Assembly (NCBI GenBank): GCA_033002965.1
Contig: JAURVB010002040.1
Location: 1 to 64,000 of the forward strand
Direction: 5' to 3'
DNA length: 64,000 nt
Source: Piper betle
Taxonomy: Eukaryota > Streptophyta > Magnoliopsida > Piperales > Piperaceae
Under the pieces are notes generated by a model, which saw nothing but the letters and a program-made list of their open reading frames with translations, did no database searches and was not told the DNA's origin. The position numbers and the translations under genes were made by a program. Shown one piece after another: positions 48,827-61,186 of the stretch (position 1 is the first letter of the stretch; each line of letters begins with the position of its first letter).

Positions 48827-49682
48827 CTAACCCAACTTTGCTTGCGACTTGATTTAGCAGGCGTGTGTGGCTTAGGTTTGAGCTTTCTGTGGTCTGGCTT
48901 AGCAGAGGCCAATGCCCATGCCCCTTGGCTGGTGCCCTTAAATAGGGCCTCTTCTCTATCATTTTCCCCCTTTTGCTTCCTTGCCCCGACCTTCCTCCTT
49001 TCCCCTCTCCTTCCCACTTCTTCCACAGCCTCTTCTAGAGTTCCCTAGCCCTCTCCAAGCCAGCTTGGACCCTAGAAGTGGTAGGTCTTAAGGCCCTAAG
49101 AGACCTCTTCCTAGCCCTTTATGAGGTAAAGGTCTCACCTTTTGCCTCATATCCGATGTTTGTGTCTCTGTTGTCATGCTATTTTGATGTCTTTTGTTTT
49201 TACAATATTTTATTAAAGTTTAACTCTATCTTAGGAGCATTTAAAAATTGGTTTTACCATAATTGGATCTGTATAAAAATAGTTCTAATTTTTTCAAGCT
49301 GTATGTGTAAGGATATGCACTGTTTGGGTAGATATTTTATATCTCATGTTGTAGGTCATAGTTTTTCATGATATTGATTTTGTTATATTTATAAGAGGTA
49401 TATATACAATTTTTATGAATCATGATTTTTTAGATTACGCATTTATGAGTATTATGGATGTCAAACTTGGCAAAATGTGGTAGCTTTCCTCTTTACATTG
49501 ACCTAGCTACCAATTTCTCCAATATCCCCCTATTTTAGGTTGTCTTTAAATCCTATCTTTTGCATGATTGTATCTTATTATGTTAGCTACTTCTTTTAAA
49601 AATATCTTGCTAAAATAACCACTCTAAGATCTTGAACAAAATCCCTAATTATTTGTGTGCATGTTGTGTTACTAATGTGCTA
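48827..49682. other. LTR-like promoter segment inside the nested insertion
   Basis: It contains 'ccttaaatagggcctctt' (about 48937-48955), a TATA-like box followed by a CT-rich leader at 48958-49030, as seen in LTR U3/R regions. No coding features. It is most likely part of the host insertion 46791-52241, displaced by the CACTA element. Confidence 0.45.
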
Positions 49683-51602
49683 TGTCATGCTCTGAGATTA
49701 TGCTCCTCAGTGAGCTTTTTAAAATATATTAATTAAATATTTAAAAATTGTGTAATGATTCAATAAGTGTTTACTAAAAACATGTAATTTTGGGCTAAGG
49801 TAAAAATCGTTTATATGGTTATTTAATTCAGACTTTGGGAGTGAACAATAATAAATGGTTCCTAGTTCCCTAACTCTAGTTTGAAAATCCCAACCTAGTC
49901 TTTTGGTGGTGAAATGTTATGGTATGTTATTTCACCTAGCCCTTAGGTCGTGTCCCGTAAGATCACCATAAAATTTGGGAACCAATGGCTTAGTAGATTT
50001 TGTGTTAGAATTTTCTCAAGCTCAATATGTCAAGCCAGTTCCAAAAATGACCAAGTCAATGCCTATGCTTGCTGATCTTCTTAGGCCAAAATCCTTAGTT
50101 TTTGGACTTGAAATTTTGTAGGATTTAAGCCCACGATGTTGGTTAACGCTACCATTTTATCCAGACCTATTTGGAGTCTCCAAGCCCATGAAAAAGACTT
50201 AGGAAAATTTGTGCGTAGCCTAAGAACACTGTTTGTAGCACCTTAGCCCAACCTTAGTAGACCTAGTTTACCATGTTGACCATAGGTGAATACTTGTTAA
50301 TTTATGTATCAAACGAGTAGAGTGTCAGGGCCCATTGGCCCAAATTTCAACCTGTTTGGACAATATTTGGCTTGTCTAAAAAATAGTCCAAGTAAGCCTG
50401 TCGATAAAATCCTAAGTATGGGACTATTATACTTAGTGTACTTGCAACTAGGAATTTTAATTAAGGTTAACTAAAAAGGTTTAACAAGTCATTAAGTGAT
50501 TAGATCTTTCTGTGCTACTCATGTGTTGATGTGTTGCCTGCCAATGAGATCTGCAGTTGACTCAAGTTTCATCTTCTTGCTAGGTTACACAGAGTAAACT
50601 TGTCGAGGCTCTTACACTTCATCTATGTTTGGCTCATTGAGTGTTGTATTTAATCGTGTTTTAGACGTAAGATAACTTCAAATGTATTTTATCAAATCCT
50701 TTCAATGGTGAGCTATTTAGTCTATTTTTGTAGTTTAATAAAATTACAAGGATGAGATCACTTGTTGATTTTCGAACAAAAAATCTAGAAATGTATGATA
50801 TGAAACCTACCTAAGTTTTCTATATAAGTACACAAATTTTATAGGTTTCACGAATAAGAAAGTGTGTGGTACGGAGTTGTATGAATCACACTAGTACTCA
50901 TTTGCACCTTAAACTAGTGCAATGTAAGAGGATATTGCGAATATAGTGCATTTTGAGAAATTGCGGCACTAACCTAACACTGTTCCAAGTTATCTGAGTA
51001 TCATGGCATGTGAAATATAGAGGATGTGAGGGTGTAAGTATGTTAGTATGACACTATGGAGCCTACTCTAACTTTTTTATGATGCTCGGCCATGTTGACC
51101 TTTGATTACTACCTTATGACAGTATTCTGAAAGTTTTATGATTTCTTGTGGGTATTAAGATACCCATCTACTAGTGTTATTACCAGTAGCTATTTTCGAA
51201 CAGGTAATCAAACTTGTTTGATTATTAATAATTTTTTAATATTTGTGTAGGTAAGTCTGCTTATCAATGGTCAACGTAAACAGATAGATCTAGAGGCTCA
51301 TGGTGGGGGATAGTACCATGTGTTGATGTGTTTAACTTTGCTATATGTATCAAGTTTGTATTTTGGGGATTTGATTTGAGTATTATCGGGAACTAGAGGA
51401 CTGTGTGTTGTATTATTATTTGGGCTGGTGCCCAAAATTTGGTTATGAATACATGTTGTGACGAAGTTTAATGGTGTGCATGTGCTCTTCCGTATATTAT
51501 TATTATTATTATTATTGTTGTTGTTGTTGTGCAGAGTTAACTTTGGATTACTTTAATAACCGCCTGCAGGATGTGTAAGCCTTAAAGTCCTAGAGCATGA
51601 CA
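49683..51602. mobile_element. CpG-depleted LTR with TGTCATGCTCT/AGAGCATGACA tips
   Basis: The first 11 bases and last 11 bases are perfect inverted complements. The left end looks like a decayed form of the widespread plant LTR start TGTCACGCCCCG, and the right end of CGGGGCGTGACA, with C-to-T/G-to-A changes at CpG sites as expected for methylated, silenced DNA. Length is 1920 bp with no coding domains. The 5-bp flanks (TGCTA and GAGAG) do not match. The block includes an (ATT)n-(GTT)n tract at 51494-51530. Confidence 0.6.
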
Positions 51603-52241
51603 GAGAGCATACCAGATCATTAAATTTATTTAGTTGTAGTTGTGTGTGTGTGTGTTAGAGTAAAGTAGTCGAAAGAGTTTATAGTTCATATCGTGTGAAG
51701 AGCCCACGTGATGATCGGGTGTTAAGGTGTGATATTGTGATATTTGATGATGTCTATGTGATTTAACTTACTTCTGTAGGGTATATGGAACAGTTAACAA
51801 TGACCAAATGATTATATTACCACATTATCATCAGCATCATCTAAGTATAAACTACCTAACTCAAGGTTGTAACCAAGTGTAAAAATTGGATCATACATCC
51901 GTATTTATAAAAAGCTCAACCTCTTAGCTACATTGGAGGTATTATCTTCGTATAGTTCGGAGTGATCATCTACATTTATAAAGTCACCCTCTTAGTTGTC
52001 AGGGAGGCGCTGCCTCTCCTGTGACTCAAAGTGCCCATATTAAGAGGCTTAAGTTTAAGAGTCTTCATATAATGATATGATCAATATGAATGATATATAA
52101 ATCCTGTAGGGGTCACTGTCTTGAGCCTTCTTGAGGGTCGACATATGCTTCTGCAATATAACTTTGATAAGTAGTCTAATAAATAGTTTTTTAAATTATA
52201 ATATTACAATTCGGCATGGGTTTGGGCCAAAAAATGTTACA

Positions 52242-52665
52242 TAAGGAATCTAAGATTGAAAATGTTGTCCTTGATAAATATGATTCTACCAAGAGAGTGT
52301 GGCATCAGTGTGTTGGTCACTAAGGTAGAGAGTTATGACAAGAAGGAAGCTTCGTAGACAAACTTTAATATAGTTCACAACTATGACGGGAAGAAGGTCA
52401 AGGTTATGCAAGAAGGGGAAATTTTTTGTCTAAGTCCAAAATCATGGTTTAGTGAAACTGTTTGAGGATAGGTTAATACTAAAGGAAAAGGCAAAGCTAG
52501 TGATTTGTCAAAAAGGATAGTTCAAGGAGCTACCCTTAGGAGGGTGGCAGAGATGTACTAGAGGAGGCATCAAATAACAGAAGAAGGTGGACATGGTTGG
52601 TGTTGCCCATTTCACCTCGACTACTTCAAAAAGTCAACACACGGGCTGCTTCTCATAGTCGGGAA
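52242..52665 (+). pseudogene. Ty1/copia pre-integrase/integrase zinc region, fragment 3
   Basis: It resumes the element interrupted at 46790. The text NVVLDKYDSTKRVWHQCVGH matches the first His pair of the copia pre-integrase zinc finger. It then continues with many stops. It is followed at once by the MITE at 52666. Confidence 0.65.
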
Positions 52666-53198
52666 TAGGGAAGAGCATTTGGTCTATTCGTATCTGAGTC
52701 GACTGAACTAAATTTCAAAAATGGTTTTCGGCCATCGAAAATGCCAACCAAACTGAAACTGAATTTTTTTCAAAACCAAACCAAAATTATGATTTTTATG
52801 ATAAGTAAAATTAAAACATGATTTAACCATCTTAATCACATTCAAAACTAAATTTATTCATAACCAATATTATTAAAACTATATTAAAATTAATTATGAT
52901 TTTTATTATCATAATCACATTCAAAAAGTATTCTATATATGGATATTATGTTAAACATATCAAATAAATCAAAAAATAATAATATGCCACAAAAAACATG
53001 AATATTAAGATTTGTTTTAATTTTTTAAAATTTTTCAGTAGGTTTCAGTTTCGTTCAGTTCCAAATAGAATTTTCACATGCTTAGAAAATTTACCCAAGG
53101 TAGAGACCGAAATTTTCTCAAAACCAAACCAAACTGACAATTTTCGGTTCCATTTGTTATTTAGGTTTGACTTAAGTTTGCTCAGCTCTAGTCGGCAA
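52658..53198. mobile_element. hAT-like MITE (52666-53190, 525 bp) with 8-bp target duplication
   Basis: It starts TAGGGAAGAGCA and ends TGCTCAGCTCTA (inverse TAGAGCTGAGCA), an imperfect terminal inverted repeat. It is flanked by GTCGGGAA (52658-52665) and GTCGGCAA (53191-53198), an 8-bp target duplication with one change, as expected for hAT transposition. The interior is AT-rich and non-coding. Confidence 0.8.
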
Positions 53199-53780
53199 TG
53201 GGAGATTAACTTCACAGTTTCGGATGTGGTTTTTATTCGATTTGTGGTTACCCAATGTATGAAGGGACTTTATTAGGTTAATTCACAGAATAGGTTGGTG
53301 ACTTATGTTGTATATAAAATAATGAGAAAACCTTATTCTTATAGTTAGCTTTCGATTAAGAGAAGCCCGTACATGACACTTGTTGCAAGTCTTTGTAAAA
53401 CCTAACATGTGTAGATCTTTAAAATGTTAAATAGCTTATCAATGGACATGATGACATGGACGGACTAAGGGACAGATAATGTTCATTACCACCCCTACCT
53501 GCAATTTTAAAGCCATCGAGATCCCCTACCGCCGACGAGATTTTGATTTAGTTACATTATGGCAACTATTATTAATTTTAACAGTGTCTCACTAGGTCAG
53601 ACGTGTGCACCAACTCATCGCTTGTGAAGTTAAGCCCTCCAAGGAGCATCCAAATTGTTAGTCTACACAAAATAGAGGATGATCATCAATGGTAGTCAAA
53701 TTAGAGGAGGAATTTATGTTCGAATGTTCCTTCTCCAGCGTTTTCTTCTCTTTTAATGGTGAAGGAAAAATGATCCATAT
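53199..53780. other. Remainder of the copia area, no clear domain
   Basis: Non-coding, possibly the 3' part of the copia remnant. A stretch at 53371-53411 ('acttgttgcaag...aaaacctaa') faintly resembles the gag start at 44107. No reverse transcriptase or RNase H could be read. Confidence 0.4.
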
Positions 53781-54187
53781 GTATGAGCCATCCAACAATG
53801 ACTCATAATTGAACGAAGTATTGGGTCAGTTTTACGGCTTGAGATCAGTAGCATGCCGGCATATTTATACAAAGATTGAAAATTTTGAACTTGCTTCTGT
53901 TGACACAAAAAATGTAAAAATGACAATGGTTTAGTCATTAAAATGTTATTTTTCTACTATCTTATTATGATGACGATAACGTATGTATAAGCCATCCAAC
54001 AATGACTCATAATTGAAAGAAGTATTGGGTCAGTTTTATGGCTTGAGATCAGTAGCGTGCCGACATATTTATACCAAGATTGAAAATTTTGAACTTGCTT
54101 CTATTGACACACAAAATGTAAAAATGGCAATGGTTTGGTCATTAAAATGTTCTTTTACTTCTATTTTATTATGATGATGATAACAAT
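53781..54187. repeat. Tandem duplication, period 204 bp
   Basis: The unit beginning 'gtatgagccatccaacaatg' (53781) recurs as 'gtataagccatccaacaatg' (53985) and is followed to about 54187 with only scattered differences (roughly 94 percent identity by eye). Confidence 0.92.
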
Positions 54188-57100
54188 TAATTCTGTTTTG
54201 AACTTGCTTCTTGCATGGTATATTCAGATCAAATGTTCATAACCTGCTCATGCACGCCACTTCATATTGGGTCACTTCTTATTCCCACAATATATATGTA
54301 TATATATATATATAGTTAGCAGCCTATGATGAACAAAAACTGTCTTGGGTACGTACATCCCAAGATTGCCATTGTGTGTCTTTGCTTACTCTCTTAAGGA
54401 TGCAGACAAATGTGTATTCATGCCTGATTCATGGAAGCTCACTTGCAGTCTTACAGTCATTGAATACATTTGAAAGGAAAAAATCATTCTTTTTGTTTTT
54501 TGAACGGTATCAAATTGTTACACTTGGAAGACCCAGTTCAAATCCGTGTCCAACTACATCACAAGAGTCCTAGAAATTAGAATTCTAGAACAGCATGGAT
54601 TCCACCTGAGCTTTGAACACCCCACTGTTTAATTGGAAATTAATAGTTATAATTGTGAGATGAAATTTTGTTGATGAACTGATTTAATTTTAAAGTTTTA
54701 ATTAACTCTAATAAAAAAGATTTTTCGGGTCGATTCTATTCAATGGTTTCTTAAGTTAAACTCCTTGTCAACAAGACTTCTTGAGTCAAGTAATAAAATT
54801 ATCTACTTAAATATCGTTATATATCTATATAATATTATAGTGATAATTATAAAATAAAGTCTTTAAAACATAATATATAATCATTTCACCCTGAGTCACT
54901 TTTGTGTTGACTTTGCTCTCTGACTTATCGAGTTGGGCTCAAGTAGAGTTTTTAAACTATAATTTATTTCAGAAATTACATGGCCCTTGAACCTGTTTAG
55001 TTAGGTCAGGATATATCAAATTTATGTGGAAGCTTTCTTACAACCTTATCTATTTTATTCGTAATCAAATTGTTCATTTTATGGTGTTTTGTGTCTTTCT
55101 TTTTGTATATCACGGATAATCGGGCAAAGTCACTGCAGGAAAAAAAGAGAGGCAACTACACCAATAAAATAAAATTATTCATATTAATTAATGGTCCTCA
55201 TTGTCCTAGATGCTTATCCATGCATCTCGCGAGTCAGTTTTTTAATTCTAGTTTTTTAAAACAAATTTTAAATTATTGTTGCTCAGGATCTAGGTCAGAA
55301 AGAACAAATCTAGCATATGCATTTCTTTGTTTGCCATTTTCATTTGTAGCTCCAAAAGCAAACATATTCCAATCAATCCCCATAATTTAGTAGAACAAAG
55401 TTTCGGACATATCTGTTAGCCCACTGCAGATACACTTTGGTGGACACAACACATGATAAAATGGGCCCCTAATATCACATGCCCAATTCTTCTTGTTCAT
55501 GGAATTCAGACTTGGACTGATAACTAGGAAGCCCATTGGGGTCCACTAAAACAGTTGTAATTTTTACCCCCTTAGTATTTTTATTTGTCTACAAAAATTT
55601 AGGGTGTAGACAACCCCACACCCTACTAAATTACTAATTTTATGACAAGCTATAAGGTTCACTTGTTTGCTGGCTCTCAAATTTGTAACAATTTATTTTT
55701 AAAAATATCTATTTAAAATATACTAAAAATATCTATTTAAAAAATATTAAAAATATCTATTTAAAAGATAGTTTAAAGAGCAATAATCTTATATGAGATC
55801 TTAATATGACTATAAGACCGAATTAATTTTAAACAAATCACCAACACGTTAAATATGTTTATGGCAATTTTGTTATTTAAAGAATAAGTAAGTATTCTTA
55901 TCTATGCTTTTGTAATTGTTCAATAGGTCTTCCCATTAATGTTGTTTGTAAGACTTTTTAACGGATTATTTTTATAAAAAACGTTGAAAATATGTTGTTA
56001 TAGACATGTTCTTAATCATGATTTTTTAGTTATTAAAATAAGCCACTGGGTTACATGAATGAATGAAATATCATTTTTTTTTCAAAAACAAATAGATCTC
56101 ATGAATTTTTAAATGCCCTACTTTAAAGTTTATATTTTAGGATACTAAGCATTGTGTACCGTCGGTTCAGGAGAAACCAAGAGATCAAATATTGTTGTCT
56201 AGAAGGTCATTCAGTCATGAGTTTTTTTCATTTTTAATTACATTGATCATAATTTGAAATTCATGTCCTCAACACTTTTTAGTTATCCGGTAAAAAAAAA
56301 GAAGACGACAACTTTGAAAAACATATGTATAGGATTTGAGTTAAATAGTAAAGATTGCAACACATTAAAAATTGAATGGCCATTCTTCATTTCTAACCAA
56401 GACTTTTGATGGGCGGACTTTAACATTTTTAAAAATTTTCTTTATATTTTTGTTTGTTTGACTCGTGACCTGCCCTTGACAGGACCTTGTGTATGACTCG
56501 TGTATAGGAATTAGGAACAATTATGAGTTAAATAGATTTTATTGTACAGCTAATTATCTAACAAAGCTAATTATCTAACGAATATATATCAAGTTTTAAA
56601 ATTTTTATCAACCCAAAACGTGCAACATAAATACATAGAAAACCTTATCTAATTATAGTTTTAAAACTCTTTTTTCTCTTTTAATTATATAAGGTGCAGC
56701 TATATGTCGACTTCACCGTATAGTTCCTAAGTCAATTTTCACAATGAGTGTAATTAAACTATTTTTCATTTTAATTTAACTAAATTAATATTTCAAAATA
56801 TTGTAATTTATTATTCAAGTTTTTAAAAGAACAATATATACTGATTTTGTATATTTTTTTACTAACTAGTTACTAAATTTGAAAAAATAGTAATAATGAT
56901 TCTGAATCGACTTGAAATCAACTCTACTCCATATAGCATACCAATTAAGCTGAGCGAATTTTTTAAATTATATATCTAATACGATGATACAATTATCAAG
57001 TAAACAAATCGATGTCAAAATATTTATGTCATAAAAGGGCATGTAACGGTTGAGGCCAAAGAACAATTTACAAGGACATTTGGTACTTTTATTAATAGCT

Positions 57101-57336
57101 AGATTGATATGATTTCTCTATTTTTTACGGAAAATATAAAATTATTTAGCTTCTTTTAACATTATTATGGTATTTATTAAGAATGGGGCCATCTTATATC
57201 CCCAGGCCCTTTATGTGGGTCTGGGTCCAATGATTCAAAAATCTTGTCTCTATTGTCATAAATTTAGCTAGCGAGTAAAAATAATAAAAAAACAGATTTA
57301 ATATATACAAGCCTGCGCCACAATAACGCACAACCG
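54188..57336. other. Long AT-rich intergenic stretch
   Basis: No gene recognised. It contains an (AT)n tract at 54291-54316 and a three-copy repeat of about 27 bp with 'aaaatatctatttaaaa' at 55700-55770. Open frames such as 54376-54573 and 55070-55390 show no domain. Confidence 0.5.
55700..55770. repeat. Three-copy 27-bp tandem repeat
   Basis: Units of 'aaaatatctatttaaaatatact' type are repeated three times with small changes. Confidence 0.8.
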
Positions 57337-58160
57337 GTGGTTTATTAGGGTGGGTGCAGAAGTGCTAATTATCGAGTTCAATCGTAATTTAAAGTATATT
57401 TAATTAAATTTGAACGATCGAATTTGACCAAATAAAAATAAATTAAATATTGATATTTTTTTATCTGATTGAATGACCGACTTAGTGTCGGATATTTTAT
57501 ATTAATAATATAATAATATATATTAAAACTAATTAAATTTATATATAAAATTTATATTTAATATCTAAAATAATTCAAAAATGATTTATATAAAAAAAGA
57601 TAAAAATCATTCTCATATTTAAAATTTAAAATAATATATTCACATTAATAATCATATTAAACCTCTTACTATATAGTTAGAATACTTTAAATTAGTATTA
57701 TAGTTTATCAAATTTTTTAAAATTTAACTCCTATATATTTCTAAGTTAAACAAAGGATAATCAATGTATAGAAGTTTTAAAGTAAACTTTTACATCAATC
57801 TTATTTTTGAATTTTCCTATTGTAATATAATATTTATTTATTCAAATATTTTTTTAAAGTTAATTTTAATTTTTATGCTAATTAAAATGAGATAAAATAA
57901 GAAAAATAAAAGAGATAATGATGATATAAATGAGATATTAGTTGTTTGTGAGAAAAAAATATTTATAATAGAAAAATAATTAAATAATAAAATAAATACG
58001 AGATGAAAATAATTCCTACATTGACTAAATTTTGACCATGACTAATATGACCAAAGAATTTTGACTATACATAACTGACTTTTTGCCCTAAATTAAGTTG
58101 ACAGATATGGATAATTCCTTGTCTGATGTCCAATTGACCGATGCCATCCCTATTGGTTTA
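57337..58160 (-). mobile_element. hAT-like non-autonomous element (57346-58152)
   Basis: It starts TAGGGTGGGTGC and ends GCCATCCCTA, whose inverse is TAGGGATGGC. Flanks GTGGTTTA (57337-57344, with one extra T before the element) and TTGGTTTA (58153-58160) match at 7 of 8 positions, fitting an 8-bp hAT target duplication. The interior is AT-rich and non-coding, about 0.8 kb. The reverse complement matches the truncated copy at 9050-9874, so the two copies are inverted relative to each other and about 48 kb apart. Confidence 0.75.
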
Positions 58161-58244
58161 AACAATCAAAAACATTTATGAAATACATATAGGTAAAGTA
58201 TTATAAAATAAAAGGAAAAATTAAGTTGAACTACATCTTTATAC

Positions 58245-58281
<37 letters not shown>

Positions 58282-58601
58282 TCTTACAAGGCATATCAAC
58301 TATACTTCTAATTTAAACCTTTTTAGTGGGTTCAACAAAACTAGGTCTGTATATGTGGGAAGTAGAGTTTATAAATAGGAGGTTAAATAAATTTATATCT
58401 CTTTTAGATCTAAATATGACCTACTTTTAGATTTTGAAAAATATATTATTTAAAAAATATTTCAAATTTAATTTTTATTTTAATTAATTAAGATAAAATG
58501 GTTAAAATCATTAAATTGATTTGAAAATTTATAAGTATCTTAATTTTTTGCATTTATCTTTTAAGTAGTTGGAGTGACAAAATTACTCCAAATAGAAGTT
58601 G

Positions 58602-58656
<55 letters not shown>

Positions 58657-60695
58657 CCGTATAATAAATGATATTGTATTATAGATATTGAGTCATCGTG
58701 TGTGTGAGGAAGGTGGGCTCGGCTAGAGGCGGCTCTTAATTAAAATCCAAATCAGCAGGACATTATCTTTAAGTACCACAAAAACTATTGTGATGCCTTC
58801 TTTGATTGGTGCCACATAATTTCACATTTTTGTAGCACAAATAACACTCTGATCAACTCGAAGTCGAAGACATTCTGAGTTTAGTTTGAGCCCCACATGA
58901 CCCTTTTTTCTATTTTTGCAAGAAAGAAATTTTGAGAATTGGTGATTAGGGTTCCAGAGAGTGTAGATAGGACAGGAATGTGGACCCAATGAGAAGTGGA
59001 ATAATAAGGCATAAGAAATGCTCCTAGACATAGAATATACTACCAAAGAGTAGTAGGGGTGGAATTGAATCCCAATAGAATCCCTTGATTTTAGGGCTGC
59101 TACAGTCTATTGCGTCCCAAACAAGTGGGATGGCCCCCACAAAAATCACGCATGCTTTATTTGACTCTGTGGATTTTTATTCGGTGATGTTTCTTACTGT
59201 AGGGTTTTGTTAGATTCTTTACTTTCTTTTTTCTTCTTTTGGATTCGATTCTTTACTTAGAGATTAGTTAAGTAGATGCCCAAATTTCAACGTTATAATT
59301 ATAAATGAATCAAATGGTTAGAATGTTTTAAAGGTGAAGAAAATAACATCTAATGATAAAAGAATTATTATTAGTTAATTTCGACCGAAAAAAAGTTAAA
59401 ATTATATCTTAACAATTGAGTAAAATATCAGCCTATAATAACAGAGTTGTAGGGTTTGGCTCTCCCTCTAATAACAAGTTGGCATGATACCACCCATCCG
59501 ATCAAAATTGAATGAGGTTCATTTTTGGTCATTGGACGGATGCTTCCATCCGATCAAAATTGAATTGAGTTCTTCTAATTAGGAAAAGGTGATGAAGTCT
59601 TGCAACAAATTTTAGCTTATCCATAAAAAAAATATCTTAACATTACATAAATTAACATGAATCTATTTTGTTGTACTTGCCTGTCACAAAAGACTTGTTT
59701 ATATAATAGGTTAGAACTGAAGCCTCGTGTACCCTTCACCCTAACCATATTTGCCCAAGAACTCAACCACGGGCCAACAGTTGGGAAGGTTATATATCAA
59801 TTTTGGCACCTTGAACATCTCAATCAACTTGATCAAATTGAATACAATAGTTGTCACATCTTAACCAAAATTCCATACAGTATGTAGTTTCCAAACCTAT
59901 CATTATCATTCAAACACCATGGCATCATTTTTCAACGTTGATCCACAATGAGCCATTATCTTCTCGTATGGTCCCCCGACCTTGTTGAACCAAATTTTAT
60001 AAAAAAACTAACTAGTTAGTCTAGTTTGCAGTCTCGTCACCCAAATCTTTTAGGTGTATATTAATATATAGGATGACACTTGTTATCCTCGACGTTGATA
60101 GCCACCTCTTAGTTCTTTAAAGTCATTTTTAAAAAGAAATAAAATTTAGGTAAAGATATGACCAATTAGATAAGTTGTATTATTCAGTGGAGAAGCCTTT
60201 CTCTTATGTAATGCTCATATTTTAAAGCACAATTAGTAATAAAAGAAAAGAAAAAGTTAGTTAAGATCAGCGTCGATACTCTTTCATTAGTTACATTTAA
60301 TGTGAATCTTTTAATTACAAGGGTAGTTGGATGATCAGCTGATGTTCTTAATATTATATAATCTATTAAAAAGGTCAAAAAAATTTATATATTGAATTAT
60401 AGGTAACAATCACTTACACCCCTTACTTTTGCCTAAAAGTATCACTTAGTTACACGTATAGTTAAATCTCCGCTAGTATTATAATGACTTGGTTCCACTT
60501 GTCCACATCATCCAATTTATTTTAATGACATGGCATCGTCATTGCCTCCTTCCCGAAGTCTCCCTCGCCGACCCCTTCATCGGGGTTGCCTTTGGTGCCT
60601 CCTTCCCCATTTGGGTCTTGCGTCCAATCCATCACCAACTTTGTTACCCCTTTGATGTCTATTGGCCATGCTCCAAGGTCTCAACAAGGTCTAAC
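58161..60695. other. AT-rich intergenic stretch with TA microsatellites
   Basis: (TA)n at about 58244-58281 and (AT)n at 58604-58653. A short direct repeat 'catccgatcaaaattgaat' lies at about 59496 and 59549. Open frames 58822-59046, 59657-59887 and 60489-60725 are unassigned and not supported. Confidence 0.5.
58604..58653. repeat. (AT)n microsatellite, 50 bp
   Basis: Uninterrupted AT dinucleotides. Confidence 0.97.
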
Positions 60696-61168
60696 TGTTG
60701 GATGTTGGATATAATATATACATAAATTTGGAATTGTATAATATAATATTATATAATGTTGGCTTAGTTAAAAATTGATCCATTAAAGTTAAGGATTCAT
60801 TGGCTATAAATAAGGTGTGGAATTCAATGTGAATATTATAAATAAAAAGTGTGGAATTCAATGTGTAGATATCTATTTTTGTAATTTCTCTTTTGTGATG
60901 GGTTGAATTGAAATTATGAAACTCAGGCTATAAATAAGGAGGTTATGGTCCATGAATTCATATCTGATTATCGTTCTGATATCTCATTGTCTAGTAATTT
61001 TGGTTTTGAAAACTAGTGTTGAATTTAAAAGATCAAAACCTAAGGTACTAAAATATCTATTTATTTATAGATTCAGGTACTCTTCCGCTATCCAATTTTA
61101 TTTACTTGATGATTTGAAATGAAGACTAATAAAGTTTCTTTAAAGTTTAAGTTATCAAATTTCGAACA
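60696..61168 (+). mobile_element. Probable 5' LTR of a Ty1/copia element
   Basis: The block starts TGTTGGATG (an alternative start TGTTGGATA is at 60703) and ends TTCGAACA, so the tips pair as TGTT/AACA. TATAAATA boxes are at about 60804 and 60929. The end lies two bases before a primer-binding-like site and about 1.3 kb before a copia gag start. About 470 bp is a normal copia LTR length. The 3' LTR would lie beyond the window, so the limits are inferred. Confidence 0.6.
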
Positions 61169-61170
61169 AG

Positions 61171-61186
61171 CGGCACCAGAGCCAAC
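61171..61186 (+). promoter_or_regulatory. Primer-binding site, initiator-Met tRNA type
   Basis: 'cggcaccagagcc' matches the usual copia site TGGTATCAGAGCC at 10 of 13 positions, with all three changes T to C. It sits just after the LTR end. Confidence 0.6.

Larger units (their letters stand above)
46786..52246. mobile_element. 5.45-kb LTR-type insertion (46791-52241) splitting the copia element
   Basis: Copia coding text stops at 46790 and resumes at 52242 (reading up to RVWHQCVGH). The inserted DNA starts TGTAAAAGCC and ends AAATGTTACA, with TGTAA/TTACA tips. It is flanked by TAAGC (46786-46790) and TAAGG (52242-52246), a 5-bp target duplication with one change. No gag or pol is seen inside. 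It appears to be a long LTR or LTR-rich remnant that later received further insertions (a CACTA end near 48826 and an LTR at 49683-51602). Confidence 0.65.

Noticed and set aside
54525..54565. tRNA-like T-arm (gttcaaatcc)
   Set aside because: No matching acceptor stem, D-arm or anticodon arm upstream.
55070..55390. Open frame of 106 codons
   Set aside because: AT-rich, with no domain, and nothing around it suggests a gene.
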